Assembly: GCA_913776195.1 (NCBI GenBank)
Contig: CAJYMH010000031.1
Location: 124,001 to 188,000 of the forward strand
Reading direction: 5' to 3'
Origin: an uncultured Caulobacter sp.
GTDB lineage: Bacteria > Pseudomonadota > Alphaproteobacteria > Caulobacterales > Caulobacteraceae
DNA: 64,000 nucleotides
Under the pieces are notes generated by a model, which worked only from the letters and a program-made list of their open reading frames with translations, was not told where the DNA came from and ran no database searches. The translations under genes were made by a program, and so were the position numbers. Positions 12,146 through 20,206 of the stretch are shown piece by piece. Each line of letters begins with the position of its first letter. Positions within the stretch are counted from its first letter, which is position 1.

Positions 12146-12934
12146 CTAGGCCGCCGCCCGGGCGTCTTGCGCCAGCCAATGCAAGCAGGCGTCAGCCACC
12201 GCCTCCCAGCCCGGTTCGGCGGGCAGCCAGTGGCTCATCTCATCAAAGACCTGAAAGCCGCCGCCTACACGCACGGCGACCTGCCGCACGGTTGCGGGCG
12301 GATGGATGACGTCCCGGCCGCCGGCGATGGTTAGCGCCGGCGCGCCCACCGCGCCGACGCTGGTGGTCATCATCGGATCCAGCCACCAGTTCAGCGTCTC
12401 GAACAGCGCGCGACCGCTTTCAGCCGTCATCCGGTCGAAGGTCGGCCTCACGTCCTCGCGTGGCAGGCGGTCCAGGCTGTAGGTGCGCGCCAGATCGTAC
12501 TGCGGGCCGACGGCCTGCAGCCAATAAGGTCCCAGGCCATAGAGCCCGACGGCGCTGACAGCCTCCTCCATGGAGACGCCCATGACGCCCCAGGGCGCGG
12601 AAGGGGCGAGCAGGATCAGTCCGGCGGCGGCACGACGCCGCGCCAGGCGTGAAGCCGCCATTTGGGCGACGAGGCCGCCCATGGAGTGACCGATGAGAAT
12701 GGGAGCGTCCGATTGCGCGTCGCACAGCTCGACGACGGCGCGGGCGTAGTCGCCCATGGACAGGCCGGCAGGACCGCGTCCATCGCCATGGCCGGGAAGA
12801 TCAGGGGCCAGAACCGTGTAGCCGGCCGCCTCGAAGGGCTTGCGAAAATGGTCGAACACCCATCGACCGCAAAACGCCCCGTGGATCATCACCACGGGGC
12901 GCAGAGTCTGCGAGGCGTCAGATCGTGACGCCAA
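12146..12934 (-). CDS. Alpha/beta hydrolase
   Basis: A 262-residue cytoplasmic alpha/beta hydrolase, with first strand RPVVMIHGAFCG, oxyanion region and nucleophile elbow GHSMGG (Ser84). The acid is probably Asp208 (AGGRDVIHP) and the base His235 (EMSHWLP), so the triad is complete. It is in the carboxylesterase/haloperoxidase-like group; the substrate cannot be told. The start is taken as TTG 12934, five bases after the upstream stop; a GTG at about residue 14 is a weaker choice because it would begin inside the first strand. Probably co-transcribed with the histone-like gene. Confidence 0.88.
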   Translation of the reverse strand: MASRSDASQTLRPVVMIHGAFCGRWVFDHFRKPFEAAGYTVLAPDLPGHGDGRGPAGLSMGDYARAVVELCDAQSDAPILIGHSMGGLVAQMAASRLARRRAAAGLILLAPSAPWGVMGVSMEEAVSAVGLYGLGPYWLQAVGPQYDLARTYSLDRLPREDVRPTFDRMTAESGRALFETLNWWLDPMMTTSVGAVGAPALTIAGGRDVIHPPATVRQVAVRVGGGFQVFDEMSHWLPAEPGWEAVADACLHWLAQDARAAA

Positions 12935-12939
12935 ACGCC

Positions 12940-13551
12940 TTACTTCTTGGCCTTGGGCTTGGCCGCCGCCTTGGGAGCAGCCGGCTTCTTCGGGGCTGCA
13001 GCCTTGGCCGGCGCCTTGGCGGCGGCGGGTTTGGCGGCGGCCTTGGCCGGAGCTTTCTTCACGGCGGCGGGCTTGGCTGCGGCCTTTGGGGCAGCCTTGG
13101 CGGCAGGCTTCGCAGCGGGCTTGGCCTTCGGCGCGGCCTTGGCGGCCGGCTTAGCGGCGGCGGCTTTCACCGGAGCAGCCTTCTTGGCGACCGGCTTTGC
13201 GAGCGGCTTTGCGACCGGCTTGGCGGCCGCCTTAGCAGGCTTTGCGGCGACCTTGGCCGGAGCTTTCTTCACGGCGGCGGGCTTGGCCGCGGCCTTCGGA
13301 GCAGCCTTGGCCGCCGGCTTGGCTGCAGGCTTTTTGGCAGCCGGCTTTTTGGCGGCCGGCTTCGCCGCGGCCGGAGCCGCAGCCGGAGCCGGGGCAGCAG
13401 CGGGCTTGGGCGCCGGAGCCGGAGCCGGCGTGGGAGCCGCAGCGGCCGGAGCCGGCGCGGGGGTCGGCTTGGTAGCCGGAGCAGGAGCCGCCGGCTTGGC
13501 GGGTTGCGGGGCCGGCTTGATGCCCAGCCAGGTGAGAATTTTGTCGATCAC
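12940..13551 (-). CDS. Histone H1-like Ala/Lys/Pro-rich protein
   Basis: A 203-residue, highly basic protein with GTG start at 13551. A short ordered N-terminus (IDKILTWLGIK) is followed by about 45 residues rich in Pro/Ala and then about 140 residues of Lys-Pro-Ala-Ala and Lys-Ala-Pro units, like bacterial H1-type proteins that bind DNA through Lys/Ala/Pro tails. A nucleoid role is inferred. The gene holds two copies of a roughly 70-bp direct repeat, so its length is likely to vary between strains. The opposite strand has a long Ala/Gly/Leu frame, rejected as its mirror image. Confidence 0.85.
   Translation of the reverse strand: MIDKILTWLGIKPAPQPAKPAAPAPATKPTPAPAPAAAAPTPAPAPAPKPAAAPAPAAAPAAAKPAAKKPAAKKPAAKPAAKAAPKAAAKPAAVKKAPAKVAAKPAKAAAKPVAKPLAKPVAKKAAPVKAAAAKPAAKAAPKAKPAAKPAAKAAPKAAAKPAAVKKAPAKAAAKPAAAKAPAKAAAPKKPAAPKAAAKPKAKK
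13041..13110. repeat. Direct repeat in the H1-like gene, copy A
   Basis: About 70 bp that matches 13251-13320 at about 65 positions, offset exactly 210 bp (70 codons). It encodes an APKAAAKPAAVKKAPAK-type unit. Confidence 0.85.
13251..13320. repeat. Direct repeat in the H1-like gene, copy B
   Basis: Second copy of the repeat at 13041-13110, in the same reading frame. The first 37 bases are identical. Confidence 0.85.
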
Positions 13552-13703
13552 TTTATCGGTTCCCTGTCAGCGACGTACGGCCAAGTCGGCCCGTGGGTTG
13601 AAGTGCGGCCCTCGTGGTCGGCCGGTCTAGCGTCCGCTTGCGGTCGCATGTCGTGGATCATGGAACTGGCCCCCGCCAATACGCCCCAGAACGAAGCCCG
13701 TAA

Positions 13704-14186
13704 CTAGACCCCCGCGAAACGCCGGAAAGCGTCAGCCACTTGTCCGTACACGTCTCGCTTGAAGGGTATGATCAATTCGACTGCTTCGTCGAGTGCGCCC
13801 CACCGCCAAGCGTCAAATTCGATATCCGCGTGAGATGAAAGATTGATTTCCGACTCATCGCCGTCGAAGCGAAAGGCGAACCAGACCTGTTTTTGACCTT
13901 TCCAGCCCCGGGCTATCTGCTTGTTCAGCACTTCCGGCGGGAAATCATAGACGATCCAACCCTCGGTTCGCCCCAACAGCGTGGCGCTGACGACGCCCGT
14001 CTCCTCGGCCAGCTCGCGCTTCGCCGCTGCTTCCAGGTCTTCGCCGTCATCGACCCCGCCTTGGGGGAACTGCCAATTCCAGGGATCGGGCGTGTTGGCG
14101 CGGCGGCCCAGCCACACCTGGCCTTGGGCGTTAAACAGCACCACGCCGACATTGGGACGATAGGCGGAGAGATCGTCGTTCATCAT
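13704..14186 (-). CDS. rppH: RNA 5'-pyrophosphohydrolase
   Basis: A 160-residue Nudix hydrolase of the RppH/NudH/IalA group, which removes pyrophosphate from 5' triphosphate RNA and starts mRNA decay. The Nudix box is complete (GGVDDGEDLEAAAKRELAEE..., about residues 42-64), and the family features YRPNVGVVLFN, DPWNWQFPQGG and QKQVWFAFRF are present. Its ATG overlaps the TGA of the deacetylase gene by four bases (ATGA), so the two are coupled. In many Alphaproteobacteria this pair sits between atpC and ctpA. Confidence 0.96.
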   Translation of the reverse strand: MMNDDLSAYRPNVGVVLFNAQGQVWLGRRANTPDPWNWQFPQGGVDDGEDLEAAAKRELAEETGVVSATLLGRTEGWIVYDFPPEVLNKQIARGWKGQKQVWFAFRFDGDESEINLSSHADIEFDAWRWGALDEAVELIIPFKRDVYGQVADAFRRFAGV

Positions 14187-15343
14187 TTACCGGTCATGGC
14201 CGAGGCGGGCGCCAGCTGGAATCCGCGGGCCGACAACCCCTGAGCCCAGTTGGAGACCTGATTGATGGTGACCGGATAGGCGAACCCCGAGCCCATGGCC
14301 TGGCCCCGCTGGATCGCGCCGCCCTCGATAGCCTTGAGCTGGCGGTCGATGGCCTGCGCCGATAGCTGGTCGTCGATGATGCGGTCGGCCGACGCCCTCA
14401 GGCCCGCGCCGCGTCCGTTGGCCTGGCCGTCGTCGATGAAGGCGAGGCCGCGCTGCTTCAAAACGGCGCTGAGCGTGGTTACCGCCATGTCGGATTTCAA
14501 AAAGCGTGAACCCAGGTAGTTGGTCAGGCCGAAATAGCCGGTAGCGCGGCTCATCAGCCATTCCAGCTTGCGCACCGTCTCTTCCGGTCGCGCGCGCGAC
14601 ATCAGGGTGTAGGGCCCAGGATCATTTTGAGGATAGTCGTCGGGCTCCAGCGGCGTTTCCAGCAGAACCTCGTGGCCGTGACGACGGGCCAGGTCGATCC
14701 AACCTTGCAGGTCTTCGCCATAAGGGGCGAAGGACAGGGTGATCTCCGCTGGCAGCTGCTCGATGGCGGCCCTGGTGGTCTGTGCGTTGAGGCCGAGGCC
14801 GCCGATCACCAGCGCCACGCGTGGGCGTCCGTCGGGCGTGAAGGGACGCGCATAGGCCTCCGCCGGGGTGCGCCCGCCAGGCGCGACGACCGGCAACTTG
14901 CCGCCGCCTGGACCCGGCGCCCACAATCCTGCGATCGGCGCGGCGGGAAGCGGGCCATGCGCCGCCAGAGGTGGCGCGTCGCGGACTTCCGGCGCCTTCG
15001 CCGTTTCGATCGACGCCGCGCGAGGGGGCCCTTCGGACAAGGTGAGAGCGCCGGGAACGAGCGGCGCTTCTTCCTTCGGTTCCTGGGCCAGAGCCTCCAG
15101 CCATCCGGGAGGTGCGTCCTTGGTGGCGCCGATGCTCTGCAGGCGCACACGGACGGCTGGCCCCCCCGCCATGGGGTCGCCAAGCGCGAGCACCAGGACG
15201 CCCAAGGTCACGGCGAACAGCAACGCAGCTGCGGCCGCGCCGACATAGGGATTGGCGCGCAGACCCAAGAGAACGTCGCGCACGCCGACACCGCCCGCGC
15301 TGGAGGCGGTGGCGAACGCGAAGGCGGGCTTCTTTGAAAACAT
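14183..15343 (-). CDS. Divergent polysaccharide deacetylase family protein (YibQ type)
   Basis: A 386-residue protein from ATG 15343; an earlier in-frame start at 15382 exists but adds only a non-conserved stretch. A short cytoplasmic N-terminus and one transmembrane helix (about residues 33-57, ALLFAVTLGVLVLAL) lead to a Pro/Ala-rich linker and then the C-terminal domain (RVALVIGGLGLN, ITLSFAPYG, HEVLLETPLEPDDYP, GYFGLTNYLGSRF). The domain has a deacetylase-like beta/alpha barrel. Family members are periplasmic and sit with envC/ctpA and rppH. Activity unproven; a cell-wall role is inferred. Confidence 0.9.
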   Translation of the reverse strand: MFSKKPAFAFATASSAGGVGVRDVLLGLRANPYVGAAAAALLFAVTLGVLVLALGDPMAGGPAVRVRLQSIGATKDAPPGWLEALAQEPKEEAPLVPGALTLSEGPPRAASIETAKAPEVRDAPPLAAHGPLPAAPIAGLWAPGPGGGKLPVVAPGGRTPAEAYARPFTPDGRPRVALVIGGLGLNAQTTRAAIEQLPAEITLSFAPYGEDLQGWIDLARRHGHEVLLETPLEPDDYPQNDPGPYTLMSRARPEETVRKLEWLMSRATGYFGLTNYLGSRFLKSDMAVTTLSAVLKQRGLAFIDDGQANGRGAGLRASADRIIDDQLSAQAIDRQLKAIEGGAIQRGQAMGSGFAYPVTINQVSNWAQGLSARGFQLAPASAMTGK

Positions 15344-15498
15344 GACGGCGACGGGTTCCGATGCGCGCGTCAGGCTCGACAATTATGGTTAACGAAACCG
15401 TAAGCGTAGCCACAAGAGCGAGCCGTCTTGACCTGAGTCAGATGCGCGCAGGCCTTGAAAGGTGTAGAAGCCGCCTCCGTCCTCCATGGAGCCGCGCC

Positions 15499-16434
15499 TT
15501 GACCACCTCCGCCATCGAGCCCGTTTCGTTCAAGCGTTACGCCGACGACTTCGAAGGCTTCTCCCGTGATCTCGGAGCCTCGTTCCAGCGCTTCGGGTTC
15601 GCGGTGATCTGCGACCACGACCTGGACCAGCCGCGGATAGACGGCGCCATCGACGCAGCCAAGGGCTTCTTCGCCCTACCGGACGAGACCAAGAAAGCCT
15701 ACGTGGTCGGCAAGGGCGGACAGCGGGGGTACGTTCCCTTCGGCATTGAGACCGCCAAGGGCGCGACCCATCACGATCTGAAGGAATTCTGGCACATCGG
15801 CCGGGATCTGCCTGAAGACCATCGTTTTTCCGAGGTGATGCCGCCGAACGTGTGGCCGTCGGAGACGCCAGGCTTTCAGCGTGAGTTGAGCTGGCTCTAC
15901 GGCGCGCTGGACCACATGGGCGTGCGGGTCCTGCAGGCGATCGCCAACTATCTCAAACTCGATCGGCATACCTTCGACGAGCCCGTGCGCGAGGGCAACT
16001 CGATCCTGCGCCTGCTGCACTATCCGCCGGTGCCGGCGGATGCAGGCGGCGTGCGCGCCGGCGCGCACGAAGACATCAACGCCATCACCTTGCTGCTGGG
16101 CGCCGAGGAAGCCGGTCTTGAAGTGCTGGACCGCGATGGTCGCTGGCTGCCGATCAACCCGCCGCCTGGGGCGCTGGTCTGCAATATCGGCGACATGCTG
16201 AGCCGAGCGACGAATGACGTCCTGCCCTCGACCACGCACCGGGTGGTGAACCCGCCGCCGGAGCGTCGCGCCTTCTCGCGCTATTCGACGCCGTTCTTCC
16301 TGCATTTCGCGCCGGACTATCTGATCGAGACCCTGCCGGGCTGCGCCACGGCGGAGAATCCGAACCGCTATCCCGAGCCGATCACGGCCGACGATTTCCT
16401 CAAGCAGCGCCTGCGCGAGATCAAGCTGCTTTAG
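15499..16434 (+). CDS. 2-oxoglutarate/Fe(II) oxygenase, isopenicillin N synthase family
   Basis: A 311-residue oxygenase. The start is taken as TTG 15499 behind GGAG with a 7-base gap; the frame is open further upstream but that part is not family-like. The N-terminal domain (FSRDLGASFQRFGFAVICDH) and the jelly-roll core are typical of the isopenicillin N synthase/gibberellin oxidase family. Iron ligands are H190 and D192 (AHEDINAITLLLG) and H247 (THRVVN); RYSTPFFLH contains the 2-oxoglutarate-binding Arg. Such bacterial proteins act on various small molecules, including ethylene-forming or nucleotide-salvage substrates. The substrate here is unknown; no biosynthetic neighbours are seen. Confidence 0.92.
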   Translation: MTTSAIEPVSFKRYADDFEGFSRDLGASFQRFGFAVICDHDLDQPRIDGAIDAAKGFFALPDETKKAYVVGKGGQRGYVPFGIETAKGATHHDLKEFWHIGRDLPEDHRFSEVMPPNVWPSETPGFQRELSWLYGALDHMGVRVLQAIANYLKLDRHTFDEPVREGNSILRLLHYPPVPADAGGVRAGAHEDINAITLLLGAEEAGLEVLDRDGRWLPINPPPGALVCNIGDMLSRATNDVLPSTTHRVVNPPPERRAFSRYSTPFFLHFAPDYLIETLPGCATAENPNRYPEPITADDFLKQRLREIKLL

Positions 16435-16450
16435 TCGCCTCGAAGAAGGG

Positions 16451-16476
16451 CTGACGGGCCCAGGCGAGCCCGTCAG
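16451..16476. terminator. Hairpin between convergent genes
   Basis: Perfect 9-bp stem CTGACGGGC / GCCCGTCAG with an 8-nt loop, between the oxygenase and the M2 peptidase genes. No U-tract on either side. Confidence 0.55.
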
Positions 16477-16485
16477 CAATACGGC

Positions 16486-18294
16486 CTACCAGCCGCACTT
16501 CTCGTTCTTGTTCTGCTTGGTCAGCCACAGGTTCAGGGGCGCGAAGTAGTCGGCCACCGCGCTGGCGTCCGTCTGCTTTTCGCCGGTGAAGGCCGCCATG
16601 GCGTCGGGCCAGGGCTGCGAGGCCCCCAATTCCATCATGGCGTTGAATTTCGCCCCGACTTCCTTGTTCCCGTAGATCGAGCAGCGGTGCAGCGGCCCCT
16701 GCCACCCGGCCTGCTTGCAGGCGGCGCGGTGGAACTGGAACTGATAGACCCGCGCCAGGAAGTAGCGCGTGTACGAGGTGTTGCCCGGCACGTGGTACTT
16801 GGCGGCCGCGTCGAAGGCGTCCGCCGGACGCTCGCCGGGCGGAACGATGCCCTGGTACTGGGTGCGCAGCTTCCACCAACCGGCGTTATACTGATCCGGA
16901 GTGATCTGGCCTGCGAACACCTGCCAGCGCCACTTGTCGACGATCAGGCTGAACGGGAAGAAGGCGATCTTGTCGAGCGCGGTCTTAAGCAGGAACGGAA
17001 TGTCGCCTTCCTCGCCCGGTACGGTGTCTAGAAGACCGATCTGCTTGAGGTAGGTGGGCGTCGTCGCCGATAGAGCGGCGAAGTCGCCGATCGCCTCATG
17101 GAAGCCGTCATTGGCCGCGCCCCGGAACAGATAGGGCTGCTTGGAATAGGCGCGCTGGTAGTAGTTGTGCCCCAGCTCGTGGTGGATAGTGACGAAGTCC
17201 GTCCCGTTCACCTTGGTGCACATCTTGATGCGGATGTCCTCCTTGTCGTCCACGTCCCAGGCCGAGGCGTGGCAGACCACCTCGCGGTCTTGCGGGCGGA
17301 CGAACATGGAGCGCTTCCAGAAGGTCTCCGGCAGCGGCGCCAACCCGATCGAGGAATAGAAGCCCTCGCCCGCCTTCACCATCTTCACTGGGTCATAGCC
17401 CTTGGCGACCAAAAGATCGTCGAGGTTGTAGCCAGCAGCCGCACTGGCGGTCTTGGGCGCGGCGATGTCGTAGATGTTGCCCCATTCCTGGGCCCACATA
17501 TTGCCCAGCAGGTCGGCGCGGATCGGGCCGGTGCGCGGCTGCACCGCGTCGCCATACTTCTCGTTCAGACGGGCCCGGACGTAGCAGTGCAGGTTCCGAT
17601 AGAACGGCTCAAGCTGCTTCCAGACGCGGTCGGTCTCGGCGGCGAAGGCCTCCGGATCCATATCGTAACCCGCGCGCCAGAGCGTGCCGGTGTCCTTGTA
17701 GCCTAGGCCCCGAGAGCCCTCGTTAGCCAGCTCGACCATCTTGACGTAGTCTTCGCGCATCACCGTCGCGGTGGAATGCCAGCCTTCCCAGGCGGCCTTC
17801 AGGTCCGCCGGGTCACGGCTTTCGGCCAGCACATCCTCGGCGTCGTTGAGGGTGATGGTCTTGCCCTTGTAGGTGAACTTTCCGGTGGAGAAGGTGCTGT
17901 CCAGCCGCGAGGCGATGGTCGCCAACGCCTCGGCCCCGCCCGGGCGTTGCGGGGCCGGCAGGTTGAGATTGCGCTTGAGGATGTCCAACTTGCGGCGGGT
18001 CACCGGATCGGCCGGACTCTTGTCGTACTTGGCGGCTTCCATGGCCAGGCGCGTGGCCAGCTCGGTGATCTCGGCGCCGGCCTTGGCCTCCAGCCACTGG
18101 GTGTCCTCGGTGATGTAGGTGGCGCGCACCCAGGCCGAACGGGCCGCGTACTCGCTCAGCTTGGCGAGGTCGGCTTCGGCCTTGTCGGTGAAAGCCTTCG
18201 CTTCGGCGGCGGTAGGTGCGGCCTGGGCCAGGGCGGGCAGCGGCGCGGCGGCCAAGGCGGCGATCGCGCAGGCGGCGAGAAGGTGGAGTTTCAT
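16486..18294 (-). CDS. M2-family peptidase (ACE-like dipeptidyl carboxypeptidase)
   Basis: A 602-residue exported zinc peptidase related to angiotensin-converting enzyme. The signal peptide ends ALAQA (about residue 24). The zinc motif is HELGH at residues 372-376 within TIHHELGHNYYQRAY, and the third ligand Glu is about 25 residues on in GFHEAIGDF. The C-terminal part carries PGNTSYTRYFLARVYQFQFH, typical of M2 enzymes. It should remove C-terminal dipeptides from peptides in the periplasm. Bacterial M2 enzymes are known (for example in Xanthomonas) but scattered. It is flanked by mtgA about 100 bp upstream. Confidence 0.95.
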   Translation of the reverse strand: MKLHLLAACAIAALAAAPLPALAQAAPTAAEAKAFTDKAEADLAKLSEYAARSAWVRATYITEDTQWLEAKAGAEITELATRLAMEAAKYDKSPADPVTRRKLDILKRNLNLPAPQRPGGAEALATIASRLDSTFSTGKFTYKGKTITLNDAEDVLAESRDPADLKAAWEGWHSTATVMREDYVKMVELANEGSRGLGYKDTGTLWRAGYDMDPEAFAAETDRVWKQLEPFYRNLHCYVRARLNEKYGDAVQPRTGPIRADLLGNMWAQEWGNIYDIAAPKTASAAAGYNLDDLLVAKGYDPVKMVKAGEGFYSSIGLAPLPETFWKRSMFVRPQDREVVCHASAWDVDDKEDIRIKMCTKVNGTDFVTIHHELGHNYYQRAYSKQPYLFRGAANDGFHEAIGDFAALSATTPTYLKQIGLLDTVPGEEGDIPFLLKTALDKIAFFPFSLIVDKWRWQVFAGQITPDQYNAGWWKLRTQYQGIVPPGERPADAFDAAAKYHVPGNTSYTRYFLARVYQFQFHRAACKQAGWQGPLHRCSIYGNKEVGAKFNAMMELGASQPWPDAMAAFTGEKQTDASAVADYFAPLNLWLTKQNKNEKCGW

Positions 18295-18395
18295 GGAGCG
18301 GCCTCTCTCGGAGCTGCGGCCTCTGGCGAGCCGCTGAAAGGTGCATGGGAAAGCCCTTACGCGCCTCCGTCAAGGCGCAGCCGCAACCTCGGAGC

Positions 18396-19139
18396 TCAGA
18401 TCACGCAGGCGGCCAGGCCGTCGCGGCGGACCGTGCCGGCGGCGGCGGTGATCTTGCGCGAGCGGCGCTTCACATAGGGGCCGGGCTTGGCGGCCTTCCA
18501 CTTCAGCGGGCTCGGCAGGATGGCGGCCATGCGGGCGGCCTGAGCGTTGGACAGATCGGCGGCGCTGACCCGGAAGTAGCGCTGGGCGGCGGCTTCGGCG
18601 CCATAGATGCCAGGGCCCATTTCGATGGAATTCAGATAGACCTCCATGATCCGCTTCTTGCCCCAGATCGTTTCGATCAGGACGGTGAAGTACGCCTCCA
18701 GCCCCTTGCGAACATAGGAGCGCTGCGGCCACAGGAAGACGTTCTTGGCGGTCTGCTGGCTGATGGTCGATCCGCCCCGGATGCGGCTGGGGCGGCGCTC
18801 GTTGTTTTTCATCGCCTTCTGCATGGCGCTGAAGTCGAAGCCGTTATGCTGGCAGAACTTGGCGTCCTCGGCGGCGATCACGGCGCGCGGCAGGGCGGGG
18901 GACATGTCGTCCAGTGCGATCCACTTGCGGTCCAGGCCTTTGCCCTCGAACATCCGCTGGATCATCAGAAAGGTCACCGGCGGCGGCACGAAACGATAGA
19001 CGATCACCGTCATCACAGGGCCGACCACGCCCACCAGCAGCAGCAGCATGAAGGCCATGCCGATGATGCGGCCAAGGCGGCTCTTGGCTTTCGGGGCCTT
19101 CTTCGACTTGCGGGCAGCCGGCTTCTTCGATTTCGCCAT
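18396..19139 (-). CDS. mtgA: Monofunctional peptidoglycan glycosyltransferase
   Basis: A 247-residue GT51 enzyme that polymerises lipid II into glycan strands at the outer face of the inner membrane. A Lys-rich cytoplasmic N-terminus (about 20 residues) and one transmembrane helix (about 27-48) precede the catalytic domain. The GT51 motifs [12 protein letters not shown] (catalytic Glu), [21 protein letters not shown] and [10 protein letters not shown] are all present. No transpeptidase domain follows, which makes it MtgA rather than a bifunctional PBP. Confidence 0.96.
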   Translation of the reverse strand: MAKSKKPAARKSKKAPKAKSRLGRIIGMAFMLLLLVGVVGPVMTVIVYRFVPPPVTFLMIQRMFEGKGLDRKWIALDDMSPALPRAVIAAEDAKFCQHNGFDFSAMQKAMKNNERRPSRIRGGSTISQQTAKNVFLWPQRSYVRKGLEAYFTVLIETIWGKKRIMEVYLNSIEMGPGIYGAEAAAQRYFRVSAADLSNAQAARMAAILPSPLKWKAAKPGPYVKRRSRKITAAAGTVRRDGLAACVI

Positions 19140-19223
19140 CGGTGTGGATACGCCCCTTGCCTTGACGCGGCGGAGCGATGCTAGCCGTGTGGTTCTGATT
19201 TGTCCTTAACGGGAACGCGACCC

Positions 19224-19892
19224 ATGACCGTGACCGACGCCGTCCAGCAGCGCATCTCCGTCCGCGCCTTCATCGACCGTCCGGTTTCCGGGCAAGTGGT
19301 TCGCGACATCCTCCAAGCGGCGGCCAAAACGCCCTCTGGCGGCAACTTGCAGCCTTGGCGGGTCCATGCTCTGGCCGGCGAGCCGTTGAATCAGTTCAAG
19401 GCGATCATCGCCGGCAAGCTGGGCGCCCCCGACGGGGCCGAGTACGACGTCTATCCGCCCAACCTGTGGGAGCCGTTCCGCACACGGCGCTTTCAATGCG
19501 GCGAAGACCTCTACGGCACGCTCGGCATTCCCCGTGAAGACAAGATCGGCCGCATGCGGCAGTTCGGCGGCAACGCCGGCTTCTTCGGCGCGCCCGTGGG
19601 TCTTTTCTTCTCCCTGGACCGCAAGCTGGGCCCGCCGCAATGGGCGGATCTGGGCATGTTCATGCAGACGGTGATGCTGCTGGCGCAGGAGCGCGGGCTG
19701 GGAACATGCGCTCAGGAGTTCTGGTCGATCTACGCCAGAACAGTCGCCGATTTCCTGAGCCTGCCGGAGGATCACATGCTGTTCGCCGGCATGGCCCTGG
19801 GCTGGCCGGACGAGGCCCATCCGGTGAACAGCCTGCGCACGCGTCGCGATCCGTTCGAGACCTGGGCTGAGCTTCGCGGCTTCGCGGATTGA
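19224..19892 (+). CDS. Nitroreductase family protein
   Basis: A 222-residue flavoprotein from ATG 19224; a TTG at 19200 would add eight residues. The FMN-binding pattern RISVRAFIDRPV near the N-terminus, then TPSGGNLQPWR (residues about 35-45), GNAGFFGAPVGLFF and the C-terminal GMALGWPDEAHPVN, are typical of the NAD(P)H-dependent nitroreductase/dihydropteridine reductase fold. The physiological substrate is not predictable. Reads divergently from mtgA. Confidence 0.93.
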   Translation: MTVTDAVQQRISVRAFIDRPVSGQVVRDILQAAAKTPSGGNLQPWRVHALAGEPLNQFKAIIAGKLGAPDGAEYDVYPPNLWEPFRTRRFQCGEDLYGTLGIPREDKIGRMRQFGGNAGFFGAPVGLFFSLDRKLGPPQWADLGMFMQTVMLLAQERGLGTCAQEFWSIYARTVADFLSLPEDHMLFAGMALGWPDEAHPVNSLRTRRDPFETWAELRGFAD

Positions 19893-19896
19893 GCGC

Positions 19897-19929
19897 TACC
19901 GTAGGACTACGAGTGGTAGTTCTACCGTA
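19897..19929. repeat. Imperfect inverted repeat between nitroreductase and small membrane gene
   Basis: TACCGTAGGACTAC-GAGTG-GTAGTTCTACCGTA, 12 of 14 positions symmetric. It could be a transcript hairpin after the nitroreductase gene or a dyad operator for the next gene. There is no U-tract. Confidence 0.5.
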
Positions 19930-19964
19930 TTTAGTCGTGGCCGGGCGCGGCGCTAACTGCCGCC

Positions 19965-20195
19965 ATGACCGACCCCCTCATGCGTCCCGCCCGAATGTTC
20001 TTCAAAGCCGCGCTCATCGTGGGCCTGATAGCCGCTACAGTGGGCATCCTGGGTCTCGCCATGCTCGGCGGCGACCTGATGAGCGACATGACCGGTTTCG
20101 CCTTCGCCGGCATCGGCGTCCTGATGGTGATCAGCGCCCTCAACGCCCTCTACCAGCTGTTCTGGTGGGGCCGCGCCGACGGCGAGGACTACTAG
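19965..20195 (+). CDS. Small two-helix membrane protein
   Basis: A 76-residue protein with two hydrophobic helices (about residues 12-35 and 44-65, AALIVGLIAATVGILGLAML and GIGVLMVISALNALYQLF) and a short acidic tail (ADGEDY). No recognised family. ATG at 19965 has no strong ribosome binding site, so an alternative start at 19980 or 19995 is possible. The stop is 11 bp from the stop of the convergent WD40 gene. Confidence 0.68.
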   Translation: MTDPLMRPARMFFKAALIVGLIAATVGILGLAMLGGDLMSDMTGFAFAGIGVLMVISALNALYQLFWWGRADGEDY

Positions 20196-20206
20196 AGCCA
20201 GGGTTT

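Noticed and set aside
12925-13707. Long Gly/Leu/Arg or Ala/Gly/Phe frames on the plus strand in the 13 kb region.
   Set aside because: They mirror the Lys/Ala/Pro-rich H1-like gene on the minus strand, which has a GTG start, a structured N-terminus and sensible codon use.
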